A stretch of DNA of 64,000 nucleotides, from assembly GCA_039975755.1 (NCBI GenBank), contig JBDWGM010000008.1:16084-80083 (forward strand). The letters are read 5' to 3'. Origin of the DNA: JABSSA01 sp039975755 (GTDB lineage: Bacteria; Pseudomonadota; Alphaproteobacteria; Rhodobacterales; Rhodobacteraceae). Numbering within the stretch: the first letter of the stretch is position 1; each line of letters begins with the position of its first letter. Positions 7,270-15,017 of this stretch are shown piece by piece. The notes beneath the pieces were generated by a model. It saw only the letters and a list, made by a program, of their open reading frames with translations. It was not told where the DNA came from and searched no databases. The position numbers and the translations under genes are program-made.

Positions 7270-8433
7270 TTAAAGAACGCGTTCGGGAAGGCGCATGGCT
7301 GGTGGCGTGTTGCGCGAGCGTTCGGTGCGCACCTCTCCGTCGATGATGGTCATGCCAACGCCCGGCAGGTTCCCAAGTTGGACAGATTCCAACATGTTTT
7401 TGCCGGGGGAATGTTGTGCTTGATCCATCAGGACAAAGTCGGCGCATTTGCCAACCTCGATCAGGCCGGTGTCGAGCTCGCGTTGGCGCGCGGTGTTGCC
7501 ATTGGCAAAACAGAACGCTTTTTCCGCCGATACATTGCCAAAGGCCGACAACATCGCGACCATGCGCAAGATGCCCAAGGGCTGCACGCCTGATCCCGCA
7601 GGACCGTCGGTGCCCAGAATGACCTGATCCAGCTTGTCCAATTCGCGCGCGGTGTTCAGCGCCAGCACGGCCGAGCGTTCATTGCCGTTATGCACGATTT
7701 CAAACGCGGATTGGCAGCTTTCGCATAGGCAAATGATTTGATCATCAGGCAGCGCGGAATGACCGCCATTGATGTGGCCAATCACATCGGTTCCGGTTTC
7801 GATCACCATATCCGCGTCGATCAAGCCCGATCCAGGAATGGACGGACCGCCTGTGTGGATCGTGCTTTGGATGCCGTATTTACGCGCCCAGCTGACCATT
7901 TGTTGCGCGGTCTTGCCGTCTTTCACCGTGCCAAGGCCCACCTCGCCCAGCAGTTTCACACCCGCATCGGCAAGGTCTTTGAAATCCTCTTCGACCATGC
8001 CGTGTTCGATCACCGGAGCACCTGCATGGACCTTAACCCCTGAGGGTCGGAAATTTTCGTACCAACGCTGGGATGCAATGGCCATCGCCTTGAGGCCAAC
8101 GATGTCCTTGGGGCGTCCCGGCATGTGCACTTCGCCCGCGGAAATGAGGGTCGTCACACCGCCATGCAGCGTGCTGTCGATCCAATGCAGTTGCTGTTGG
8201 CGCGGGGTGTAATCCCCAACAACAGGGTGGATGTGGCTGTCGATCAGGCCGGGGGCCAGCGTGACACCATGGGCGTCAACAAACGTTGTGGCGTTTTCGC
8301 AATCGATATCCTTTTCGGACCCCCATTCGGAAATCTTCCCGTCGATGGCCACAAGGCAATCCCCATCAAAGATCGGATCTTCGAGCTTGCCCGAAAGAAT
8401 CTGCCCGATGTTCTTGATGACCAATTTTGCCAT
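7270..8433 (-). CDS. Enamidase-like amidohydrolase
   Basis: Metal-dependent amidohydrolase of 387 residues, cytoplasmic. Metal ligands appear as LIDSHIHP (~residue 65), the carboxylated-Lys region, STIHTGG, GHINGGH and GTDGPAGSG. The segment after the first motif (GDYTPRQQQLHWIDSTLHGG followed by VTTLISAGEVHMPGRP) is the hallmark of enamidase, which opens the ring of 1,4,5,6-tetrahydro-6-oxonicotinate in reductive nicotinate degradation. It is convergent with the MarR gene. Neighbouring UPF0280 and AA_synth genes support an N-heterocycle role; another cyclic amide or enamide substrate is possible. Confidence 0.82.
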   Translation of the reverse strand: MAKLVIKNIGQILSGKLEDPIFDGDCLVAIDGKISEWGSEKDIDCENATTFVDAHGVTLAPGLIDSHIHPVVGDYTPRQQQLHWIDSTLHGGVTTLISAGEVHMPGRPKDIVGLKAMAIASQRWYENFRPSGVKVHAGAPVIEHGMVEEDFKDLADAGVKLLGEVGLGTVKDGKTAQQMVSWARKYGIQSTIHTGGPSIPGSGLIDADMVIETGTDVIGHINGGHSALPDDQIICLCESCQSAFEIVHNGNERSAVLALNTARELDKLDQVILGTDGPAGSGVQPLGILRMVAMLSAFGNVSAEKAFCFANGNTARQRELDTGLIEVGKCADFVLMDQAQHSPGKNMLESVQLGNLPGVGMTIIDGEVRTERSRNTPPAMRLPERVL

Positions 8434-8460
8434 GTCATGTCCCCTTGGAAGGCCTCGCGT

Positions 8461-8482
8461 TTCGTTAGTATACGAATATCTT
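8461..8482 (-). promoter_or_regulatory. Candidate operator upstream of the enamidase-like gene
   Basis: TTCGT (8461-8465) and ACGAA (8472-8476) form an inverted repeat about the core TAGTAT, 28 bases upstream of the start at 8433. The adjacent reverse-strand AAGATAT is shared with the region before the MarR gene at 6802-6808. A common regulator is possible; evidence is limited to these short matches. Confidence 0.3.
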
Positions 8483-8619
8483 TGCGGCCTGCGTCAAGTG
8501 GAAACCGAACAGGCAAAGGTACGGGTTTGGGCCATCCAAAAGACAACGGTGCCACGTTCAGGTGTGGCACCGCTTACGCTGTTCGAGTTGATCTGTGGAT
8601 TTCCTAAGGAAAGGGCGCG

Positions 8620-9093
8620 TTAATCCAAGTCGTGCTTTGGTATGGATTTGGACACAGCCGCATAGGGTTTGGTCACATCTTTCAATGTGGCATCCAACGC
8701 TTCGACATTCAGGCGGATGGCCCCGTCCCCGGCCAAGGTCAGATGGATTTGCCCCGCCGCGTCTTCGCCTGCTTCAAAGCTGACAGACAGCAGCGATAAG
8801 ATGACATCTTTGTCGGCGCGATCTATGCCGTGACTTGAGACGCCCAAGACATTGTCGATCGCCAAGACGGATCGCACCCGTTCAGGCGTGCGACGGGTTT
8901 TCCCTTCGTCTTCCCAACGGAACCGATTGAGCAAAAGCGCGAAACGCCGTTCTTTCGCGCGCCATTGCATTTCGGTGATCGGGAACACGGCATCCTGACA
9001 CAGTGATGAAATCACTTGCAGGTCATCCGTGTCCTGTGCGCCAAGGTTCAGAGGGCCTTCGCGCCCGTCTTCAAAGCGTGCGTCGTCTGTCAT
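8620..9093 (-). CDS. DUF2948 family protein
   Basis: Uncharacterised cytoplasmic protein of 157 residues, of the DUF2948 type found immediately after murA in many Rhodobacterales. Visible conserved parts are LNLGAQDTDDLQVISSLCQD, WRAKERRFALLLNRFRWE, and RVRSVLAIDNVLGV. Its ATG overlaps the murA stop (ATGA), showing translational coupling. No membrane segment or signal is seen. Function unknown; conservation of position suggests a link with cell wall synthesis or only operon heritage. Confidence 0.85.
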   Translation of the reverse strand: MTDDARFEDGREGPLNLGAQDTDDLQVISSLCQDAVFPITEMQWRAKERRFALLLNRFRWEDEGKTRRTPERVRSVLAIDNVLGVSSHGIDRADKDVILSLLSVSFEAGEDAAGQIHLTLAGDGAIRLNVEALDATLKDVTKPYAAVSKSIPKHDLD

Positions 9094-10355
9094 TCTTTGA
9101 TCCGTTCAATATCTGCACCAACGCCCGAAAGCTTGCGCACAACCTGCTCATAACCGCGATCCAAATGATAGACGCGGCTGACCTTTGTTTCACCTTCGGC
9201 CGCCAGACCCGCAAGGATCAGCGATATGCTTGCGCGCAGGTCTGTCGCCATCACCGGCGCGCCTCTGAGGCGATCAACGCCCGTCACCCGCGCCGTGCCA
9301 CCCTGCACATCGATTTGCGCGCCCATGCGCAGCAATTCCGGCGCATGCATAAAGCGGTTTTCGAAGATTTTTTCTTCGAGAACAGATGTCCCGTTGGCCG
9401 TACACAGCAGGGCCATCATTTGCGCCTGCAAATCGGTTGGGAACCCTGGGAAGGGCTCGGTCGTGATGTCGACGGCTTTGATGTCGTCACCGCGCCGTTT
9501 GACGGCAAGGCCAGCTTTGGTTTCGCGCACGTCGATACCGGCCGCGTCCAGCTTTTCAATGAAGGACGTCAACAGATCCATCCGGCCGCCCAACAGCTCG
9601 ACTTCGCCGCCGCAGAACGCTGGGGCGAGCATATAGGTGCCCAGTTCAATCCGGTCAGCAACAACAGCATGCGTGGCACCGCCCAAGCGATCCACGCCTT
9701 CGATTGTGATGGTTGACGTGCCTTCGCCATCGATATGTGCGCCCATGGCGCGCAGGCATACGGCGAGGTCGACAATTTCAGGTTCACGGGCGGCATTCTT
9801 GATCTGTGTTGTGCCCTTGGCCAAAGTCGCCGCCATCAATGCATTTTCTGTGGCGCCCACGGATGCAAAGGGGAATTCAACGATCCCGCCTTTCAAGCCA
9901 TTGGGCGCTTTGGCGTGGACATACCCGTCGCGCAATTCCAGTTCTGCCTCCATCGCTTCCAGCGCTTTGAGGTGCAAATCCACAGGACGCGCACCAATGG
10001 CGCAGCCGCCGGGCAAGGACACAACCGCCTGCCCGTTGCGTGCCAGCATCGGCCCCAGAACAAGGATCGAGGCGCGCATTTTACGAACGATATCGTATTC
10101 AGCAGTGTGGTTATCGAGCCCATGCGACGACATCGCTATGACTTTGCCTTCTTGCAGGCTTGTGACCTCGGCACCCAAAGACTGAAGCAGCAATGTCATC
10201 GTGCGGATGTCCGACAAGCGCGGCGCATTGGTCAAAGTCAGCGGTTCATCACTGAGCAATGTCGCAGGCATCAAAGTCAAACAGGCGTTTTTCGCACCTG
10301 CAATTGAGATCTGTCCATTCAAAGGCCCGTTGCCCCGTACGACGATGCTATCCAT
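9090..10355 (-). CDS. murA: UDP-N-acetylglucosamine 1-carboxyvinyltransferase
   Basis: MurA transfers enolpyruvate from PEP to UDP-GlcNAc, the first committed step of peptidoglycan synthesis, in the cytoplasm. The protein has 421 residues, close to the E. coli length. The catalytic cysteine loop LPGGCAIGARPVDLHLKALE is intact (fosfomycin-sensitive Cys form), and the N-terminal SIAGAKNACLTLMPATLL and C-terminal DLRASISLILAGLAAEG are typical. Start MDSIVVRG at 10355 fits the family; an ATG nine bases upstream is an alternative. It overlaps a small basic gene upstream and DUF2948 downstream. Confidence 0.97.
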   Translation of the reverse strand: MDSIVVRGNGPLNGQISIAGAKNACLTLMPATLLSDEPLTLTNAPRLSDIRTMTLLLQSLGAEVTSLQEGKVIAMSSHGLDNHTAEYDIVRKMRASILVLGPMLARNGQAVVSLPGGCAIGARPVDLHLKALEAMEAELELRDGYVHAKAPNGLKGGIVEFPFASVGATENALMAATLAKGTTQIKNAAREPEIVDLAVCLRAMGAHIDGEGTSTITIEGVDRLGGATHAVVADRIELGTYMLAPAFCGGEVELLGGRMDLLTSFIEKLDAAGIDVRETKAGLAVKRRGDDIKAVDITTEPFPGFPTDLQAQMMALLCTANGTSVLEEKIFENRFMHAPELLRMGAQIDVQGGTARVTGVDRLRGAPVMATDLRASISLILAGLAAEGETKVSRVYHLDRGYEQVVRKLSGVGADIERIKE

Positions 10356-10494
10356 TCTGCTCATCCTTGCTGTTATCGCGCGCTTTTGCCTGTGCTTTGC
10401 GCCGCGCGAGATTTGCCTTGAGAGCCGTCTTGAGACGATCCTCGCGCGTCGGAGCATTTTGGGCCTGTTTTGGTTTTTGCGCTTTTCCTGCCAT
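10348..10494 (-). CDS. Small basic protein upstream of murA
   Basis: A 48-residue reading frame, MAGKAQKPKQAQNAPTREDR onward, ending KDEQNG. It is highly basic and rich in Ala, Lys, Arg and Gln, and predicted to be helical. Its stop codon overlaps the murA start by eight bases, an arrangement typical of a real coupled gene. I know of similar short proteins at this place in Rhodobacterales genomes, but no function. Start ATG at 10494; no strong Shine-Dalgarno was identified. Confidence 0.6.
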   Translation of the reverse strand: MAGKAQKPKQAQNAPTREDRLKTALKANLARRKAQAKARDNSKDEQNG

Positions 10495-10748
10495 AGGCCG
10501 TCAATACCGCAGCAAACACCCGTGGTCCAGCATCTGATACACTGGCAAAACCCAACTTGCGTGCGGATCTGTAAAAAGGGCGGCGATGTTGGATGCCGGG
10601 CGCAGATAGTTCGGCAATTGACGCAGAGCCCATTGGCACATCAAGTCGGTGCTGCAATGCGGAAAATGTCAGCTATGAGCCCATTTTAACCGATGCTGCG
10701 TGTTGTGCGAAGGTCTGCTTCGTATCCGTTATAGAAGGGCCTGTCGAA

Positions 10749-11297
10749 CTATTTTACTTGAGATTTCATGGCTGTTTCTAAAATCGCATATGCCTCCCAT
10801 CTCTTATTAAACTCCGCGTAGTATATGGGTTGGCGTGACGGGTACTCGTCATCAAAAACCATAGGATCAGCGCCATGATTTAGTAGATGCTGTATGACTG
10901 TCGGCGATGACCACATCGCAGCAGTATGCAGAACAGACTCGCCTAACGTTCCAGATAGCTTTATGTCTGCTCCCGCCTCAATCAGGAGGTCAATCAAGCA
11001 TACTGTGACTCGAGTCAATTCTGCTGGGCTTCGATTGCGGAGAATGTCTGCATCACCCTCGATCTGGAGGACATGCTTGAGCGCAGTAACGCCGCAATCA
11101 ACAAAGTTGATTTCAGGATTCTTACTCAAAACCCATTTCACTGAATCTTCATTCGACCATTGAATCGCTGTAATCAATACATCGCGTCCAGTTTCCCCAT
11201 CAGGCCAAGGCAAGTCCGCTACCACCTCAGACAGTTGATCTAAAACTGCAACATCGCCGTCGAAAAGAGCATTGTAGAACTTGTCTTCATTCGACAT
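10749..11297 (-). CDS. Ankyrin-repeat protein
   Basis: Cytoplasmic protein of 182 residues without signal peptide. Ankyrin units are visible around residues 35-60 (DVLITAIQWSNEDSVKWVLS), 95-115 (VCLIDLLIEAGADIKLSG) and 118-145 (ESVLHTAAMWSSPTVIQHLL, NHGADP). Such proteins bind partner proteins. It stands alone, with lower GC than the murA operon, near tRNA-Thr, suggesting accessory DNA. No partner is evident next to it. Confidence 0.75.
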   Translation of the reverse strand: MSNEDKFYNALFDGDVAVLDQLSEVVADLPWPDGETGRDVLITAIQWSNEDSVKWVLSKNPEINFVDCGVTALKHVLQIEGDADILRNRSPAELTRVTVCLIDLLIEAGADIKLSGTLGESVLHTAAMWSSPTVIQHLLNHGADPMVFDDEYPSRQPIYYAEFNKRWEAYAILETAMKSQVK

Positions 11298-11692
11298 CTA
11301 AGGTTGCTCCGGACTTTCTGTCTTTTTCCCAAAATATCATTCATTAATCCAAGCTTCAATTATCACAAATTTCCGGAAACGGACGTTGCAGCAGGTTCAC
11401 TGGATAGCGGTTTTGTCCCGCATGTATTTGCGCTCTGAAAACCAAAGCTGTGCCGCGATGACCGGAAGGGATGTGCTCAAGTTTCGCGGAACTTGTCTGG
11501 TCCCAAGCAATTTGGCTTGCACCAACGAACCAGAGCGTCTAATCCCCCCGCATCGGCGCGACCATCGTTTCGGTTTCAAGCTTTTCCCCGACGACGGGTG
11601 GCTTGGCGAGACGACCACGCTGACTAAACGGGTTGCCCCAGACCCCTCTTGCCACGGACCGACAGCCGGGGTTAATAACTGGCGCATAAGAT
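11298..11692. other. Intergenic region between ankyrin gene and tRNA-Thr
   Basis: No supportable gene. Open frames on both strands here lack family resemblance, and one runs through the tRNA. The promoter of the tRNA should lie in the last ~60 bases. Confidence 0.5.
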
Positions 11693-11767
11693 GCTGTGGT
11701 AGCTCAGTGGTAGAGCGCGTCATTGGTAATGACGAGGTCGGGAGTTCAATCCTCCCTCACAGCACCA
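11693..11767 (+). tRNA. tRNA-Thr (GGT)
   Basis: Full cloverleaf: acceptor GCTGTGG pairs with TCACAGC with one G-T, D-arm with GCTCAGTGGTAGAGC, anticodon stem CGTCA/TGACG around loop TTGGTAA with anticodon GGT at 11725-11727, T-arm GGGAGTTCAATCCTCCC, discriminator A, and encoded CCA at 11765-11767. The flanks are accessory-looking, but the tRNA itself is intact. Confidence 0.96.
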
Positions 11768-11925
11768 TCTCTCAGGCATTTTGGATACAAATCCACACAC
11801 CGGAAAATCTATTATACACTGCGCTGAATTCATGTGGAGGAGCCGTTGAATAGCAGCTTTTGCGTGTTAGAATACGCCAGAAACCGGCGACGGGCATAGT
11901 ATACGGTTACAATAACAGAGGTTCC

Positions 11926-12663
11926 ATGAAGTTAGATTTGGCAGATGCGCTTTGGGACCGATTGTACGGCCCTTACGGAAATCGTTCCGTGAACGAAATG
12001 TTGGAAACACTTGCCGAACAATGGGACGACGCTGTTGCCAAGGAGCTTTACTGGGAAGAACTGCATCATCAGGAGGACATTTTTCCAGCTACTTTTGCAG
12101 CTTTGCCTTGGTTGGTTGAGCTTTCTCCCTCAAGCGGTAAAGCCTCCGAAGAAACGGCGCTTTTTATGTCCCACGTTATCCATTGTGCGTTCATGGAAGG
12201 CGGAAATGGATGGCCGAGAGGGAAATACAAAGGGCTTTCGACGGACATCTCGGACCATCAGCTTTCATGGTTAAGCGAAAGTGAATGGTTGAAGGCTGAT
12301 GACCTTGCCACGCTTCTCAAGCTCGAAAAGTGGTTCACTGACAATTGCCAAACGATTGCAGAGCGTTGCCTGAACTTTATCAGCGACAACTTAGTGATGT
12401 CTGCCTATGCGATTGAGGGGTTTGCCACGGCGAACGACAGCGTAAGGGTCGCTCGGTCCACGCACATGTTTGCCAATGGCGAAAGCGTTGATCTTATCCA
12501 AGAGGATTTGGTAGACTACAATCAGCGCGACACGCTTGTCGTCCAGCGGCTATATCCGCATATCCATCAAAGGAACCCCGAACTGGCAGCATTTCTGCTG
12601 GATTATCCTGGCTGCACATTCGTGCCGGATGACCCAAGGCAACCAAGCTTTCTAACGGACTAG
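11926..12663 (+). CDS. Uncharacterised protein, HEAT-like/immunity-like
   Basis: Protein of 245 residues, predicted cytoplasmic and helical. The start at 11926 (MKLDLADALWDRLYG) follows CAGAGG; a longer form from 11860 would enter non-coding-looking sequence. The segment ELYWEELHHQEDIFPATFAALPWLVEL (residues ~40-66) resembles the opening repeat of helical proteins found beside polymorphic toxins, where similar HQG-type and AAVPxLV-type strings occur. That likeness is weak. No toxin gene is adjacent. It lies between tRNA-Thr and a convergent pyruvyl-transferase-like gene in a patch of singleton genes. Confidence 0.6.
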   Translation: MKLDLADALWDRLYGPYGNRSVNEMLETLAEQWDDAVAKELYWEELHHQEDIFPATFAALPWLVELSPSSGKASEETALFMSHVIHCAFMEGGNGWPRGKYKGLSTDISDHQLSWLSESEWLKADDLATLLKLEKWFTDNCQTIAERCLNFISDNLVMSAYAIEGFATANDSVRVARSTHMFANGESVDLIQEDLVDYNQRDTLVVQRLYPHIHQRNPELAAFLLDYPGCTFVPDDPRQPSFLTD

Positions 12664-12758
12664 AAACAGACGATGGAACATTGGCTTATCTGACCGAACC
12701 CTGTCTTTTTACATGGGTATGGTCGGGTTTTGAGGGCAACAAGAGTGCGCCGAAGAGG

Positions 12759-13496
12759 CTAGATGTTCCGGACTTTGTCATAGAAGCGTTCATTGAGTGC
12801 ACGCGCTTGTCCGAGTGTTTCGCTGCGCCGCTCCGCTCGATTGATCTGTTTTGGCCAATCCGTGGCGTCGCCCATGACAGGGTTTTCTTGAAAGTGCTGG
12901 AATTTTTGATTGAACGGAAGGCACAGGACCTTTCGACCAAGACACATAGCCCAATAGGTGCCGTGATAGGAATTGGTGACAACAGTTTCGCCGCTTGCCA
13001 GGAACGATATGACATCCTTCATTGTACCATTGTGATTACTTCGTTCCGGGATGCCATCGACGCGGGTCAATGCCTCTGATTTCAGGGCATGATAGAACAA
13101 AACAACATCATGAACAGGGTCGGCTGGGTCATCAAAGTGAGCGGACATAGCAGATACGCACGGGACAAATTCACAGTTCTCGACGCCCCAATTCCGAGTC
13201 GAAATCAGGTTACAACTCGCGTTTAACAGGTCAAAATCGACACTGCGTCTGTCTTTATCCGATATGCCGACGCCCCAAACAACGCGTCGCTTTGCCAATG
13301 GGTTTTGATAAAGGGCGGATGTCACACAGCTTTGAAAGACTTGGCCCCCACCCAGCACAGCCAAATTGCACTCTGGAATATCATCTTTGAAATCAAAGGA
13401 TGCCTGATCGCCGAATTCGAAATATCCGGCAGGAGAGCATGCCAGATCGCCAATGTTGTTTCCTTTTCTGCGATGGATAAAGGCTGTGTCGAGCAC
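12759..13496 (-). CDS. Polysaccharide pyruvyl transferase-like protein
   Basis: Protein of 245 residues with landmarks of the PS_pyruv_trans superfamily: KGNNIGDLACSP near the N-terminus, NLAVLGGGQVFQ (~residues 43-55), RVVWGVGISDKD (~70-81), and TVVTNSYHGTYWAMCLGRKVL in the C-terminal half. Members add pyruvate ketals to glycans or act as related transferases. It begins with GTG at 13496. It is shorter than classic CsaB-type proteins (~300+). It is 96 bases downstream of the acyl-carrier/SUMF1 gene on the same strand, so the two may share a transcript. Confidence 0.72.
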   Translation of the reverse strand: MLDTAFIHRRKGNNIGDLACSPAGYFEFGDQASFDFKDDIPECNLAVLGGGQVFQSCVTSALYQNPLAKRRVVWGVGISDKDRRSVDFDLLNASCNLISTRNWGVENCEFVPCVSAMSAHFDDPADPVHDVVLFYHALKSEALTRVDGIPERSNHNGTMKDVISFLASGETVVTNSYHGTYWAMCLGRKVLCLPFNQKFQHFQENPVMGDATDWPKQINRAERRSETLGQARALNERFYDKVRNI

Positions 13497-13592
13497 TGAT
13501 TGGATCCATTGGCGTCTTCGATGCGTTTGAATATTGAGCTTACAAGATCGTGGGCAGTCGTCACAGGCAATTTCGCACGTCGATCATGGAAC

Positions 13593-14846
13593 CTAGTTTT
13601 TGCCAGTTGCTTGCGGGGCTGTCCCGACGCATCGGAAGCCCAGGCAGCGCCCCCGCGCATCTGGCACGCGCCCCCTTCTATAGGACGATCTGGACAGGTT
13701 GGTTGGGCTGACCCAGCTGCCGCCGCGTTCGCTGCGCACTCCGGTGCACGACGGTGCATTGGTGTTGGTGTATGCTGATGGGTCGAACCAATCCGTGCAC
13801 CATTGCCACACATTGCCTGCCATCTGCAGTCCGCCAAAAGGTGACACGCCAACCACCGCATTCACGGGGGCAAGAGGAAGGTCAGTGACTGTTTTATATG
13901 TTGCGTGCCGCTTGTGCCGACCGGCGTTGATCGCTCCGCTTTCGGGGTCAGTCTCGCCCCATGGCCATCGTTTCGATGTTGCCCCACGTGCCGCGTATTC
14001 CCATTGCGCCTCTGAGGGCAGACAGGTGCCGTCCTCGCCGCGCCAATCTTTACCGTTCGCCCAGAGAGAATATGCAACTGCGCCGTACCACGAGACCAAA
14101 ATCATCGGCCAGTTTTCGGTGTCGGGCTTTGGCGACCAGCCCGCGTTTTTGAGTTCGATGAGTTGATGTTCACAGCGTCGTTGGCCCGGCTTGATCAGAA
14201 ACCAGCAGCACAGGATATCGTCGTCAGTCTCGTCTATACTGTTCAAAAATCGACAATACGCTGTCGTAGAGACGGTTTCTCTGTCGATCAGAAAGGGTGG
14301 GATATCAGCGGCATGCAGCGGCTGTTCATCGGGCAACGCGTCTGGCTGCGCGCTTCCTATCTCAACTCGACCACCGTCCAGCTGAAGACAGACCATGCCA
14401 TCGGTCATTCGCCGAAACTGCTCGACCCCCAGTTCCGAGGTTCCAAGTGGACGATAGAGTTGGGTGGGCTGAGACTGCAGCCGGCCCCCAAGCTGCGAGA
14501 AGGATGCCTTTTCGCTCAATTGGACGTCACCGTTCCCGGCGAATGCGTGTTCCATGCGTCCACTGTCCCACCTAAGGTGAACCAGCTCGGCCATGTCTCT
14601 GAAGGTGAAGTCAGCGCGGGTGAAAACCTCTTTATACGCCGGATCGCCGACTTCCGCCGGTTCAGGAAGCGAAACGTCAAATGCCTCTTCTATGGCCATC
14701 ATCCATTCAATGAGGTCCAGGCTATCAATTCCCAAATCTTGCACAGGTCTGGTGTCGAGAGAGAACTTTGTGCGCTCGAGGCCCAAAAATTCTGCGCTCA
14801 GGATCAGAATGCGTTCTTCGGTTTTTTCTAACGACGGTCGCGCCAT
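13593..14846 (-). CDS. Acyl carrier domain fused to SUMF1/FGE-like domain
   Basis: 417 residues. Residues ~1-90 form an acyl carrier domain with the phosphopantetheine site DLGIDSLDLIEWM (Ser42). Residues ~150-410 form a formylglycine-generating-enzyme-type (SUMF1) domain: MVCLQLDGGRVEIGS, PVNAVVGVSPFGGLQMAGNV, WQWCTDW, RGGSWVSP and CLGFRC. The two cysteines that follow the RGGS motif in active formylglycine enzymes are serines here, so formylglycine formation is unlikely. Other SUMF1 proteins bind glycans or act as EgtB-like oxidases. Start MARPSLEKTEE at 14846 is preferred; an upstream start adds 17 residues. The domain pairing is unusual. Confidence 0.8.
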   Translation of the reverse strand: MARPSLEKTEERILILSAEFLGLERTKFSLDTRPVQDLGIDSLDLIEWMMAIEEAFDVSLPEPAEVGDPAYKEVFTRADFTFRDMAELVHLRWDSGRMEHAFAGNGDVQLSEKASFSQLGGRLQSQPTQLYRPLGTSELGVEQFRRMTDGMVCLQLDGGRVEIGSAQPDALPDEQPLHAADIPPFLIDRETVSTTAYCRFLNSIDETDDDILCCWFLIKPGQRRCEHQLIELKNAGWSPKPDTENWPMILVSWYGAVAYSLWANGKDWRGEDGTCLPSEAQWEYAARGATSKRWPWGETDPESGAINAGRHKRHATYKTVTDLPLAPVNAVVGVSPFGGLQMAGNVWQWCTDWFDPSAYTNTNAPSCTGVRSERGGSWVSPTNLSRSSYRRGRVPDARGRCLGFRCVGTAPQATGKN

Positions 14847-15017
14847 ATTCACCTGAACCCGAAATTGAATGTCATTTTGTTGCGGATTACCACGCATCTA
14901 TAGAAAGGTGAAACGGCGGAGGAAAAACCACTTATTTTTGGGCATGCAAAGATTGGGAGGTGGCGGGGGTGGAATCTGTAAGATTAACGACACAAAATGT
15001 CTTGAAAGTAGCCTCAG

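Noticed and set aside
11386..11853. 155-codon plus-strand frame
   Set aside because: It runs straight through the intact tRNA-Thr gene and its product resembles no protein.
12681..13079. 132-codon plus-strand frame
   Set aside because: Antisense to the pyruvyl-transferase-like gene, which has recognisable motifs.
13593..14846. Calling the SUMF1 domain a formylglycine-generating enzyme
   Set aside because: The two catalytic cysteines after the RGGS motif are replaced by serines, so that activity is not supported.
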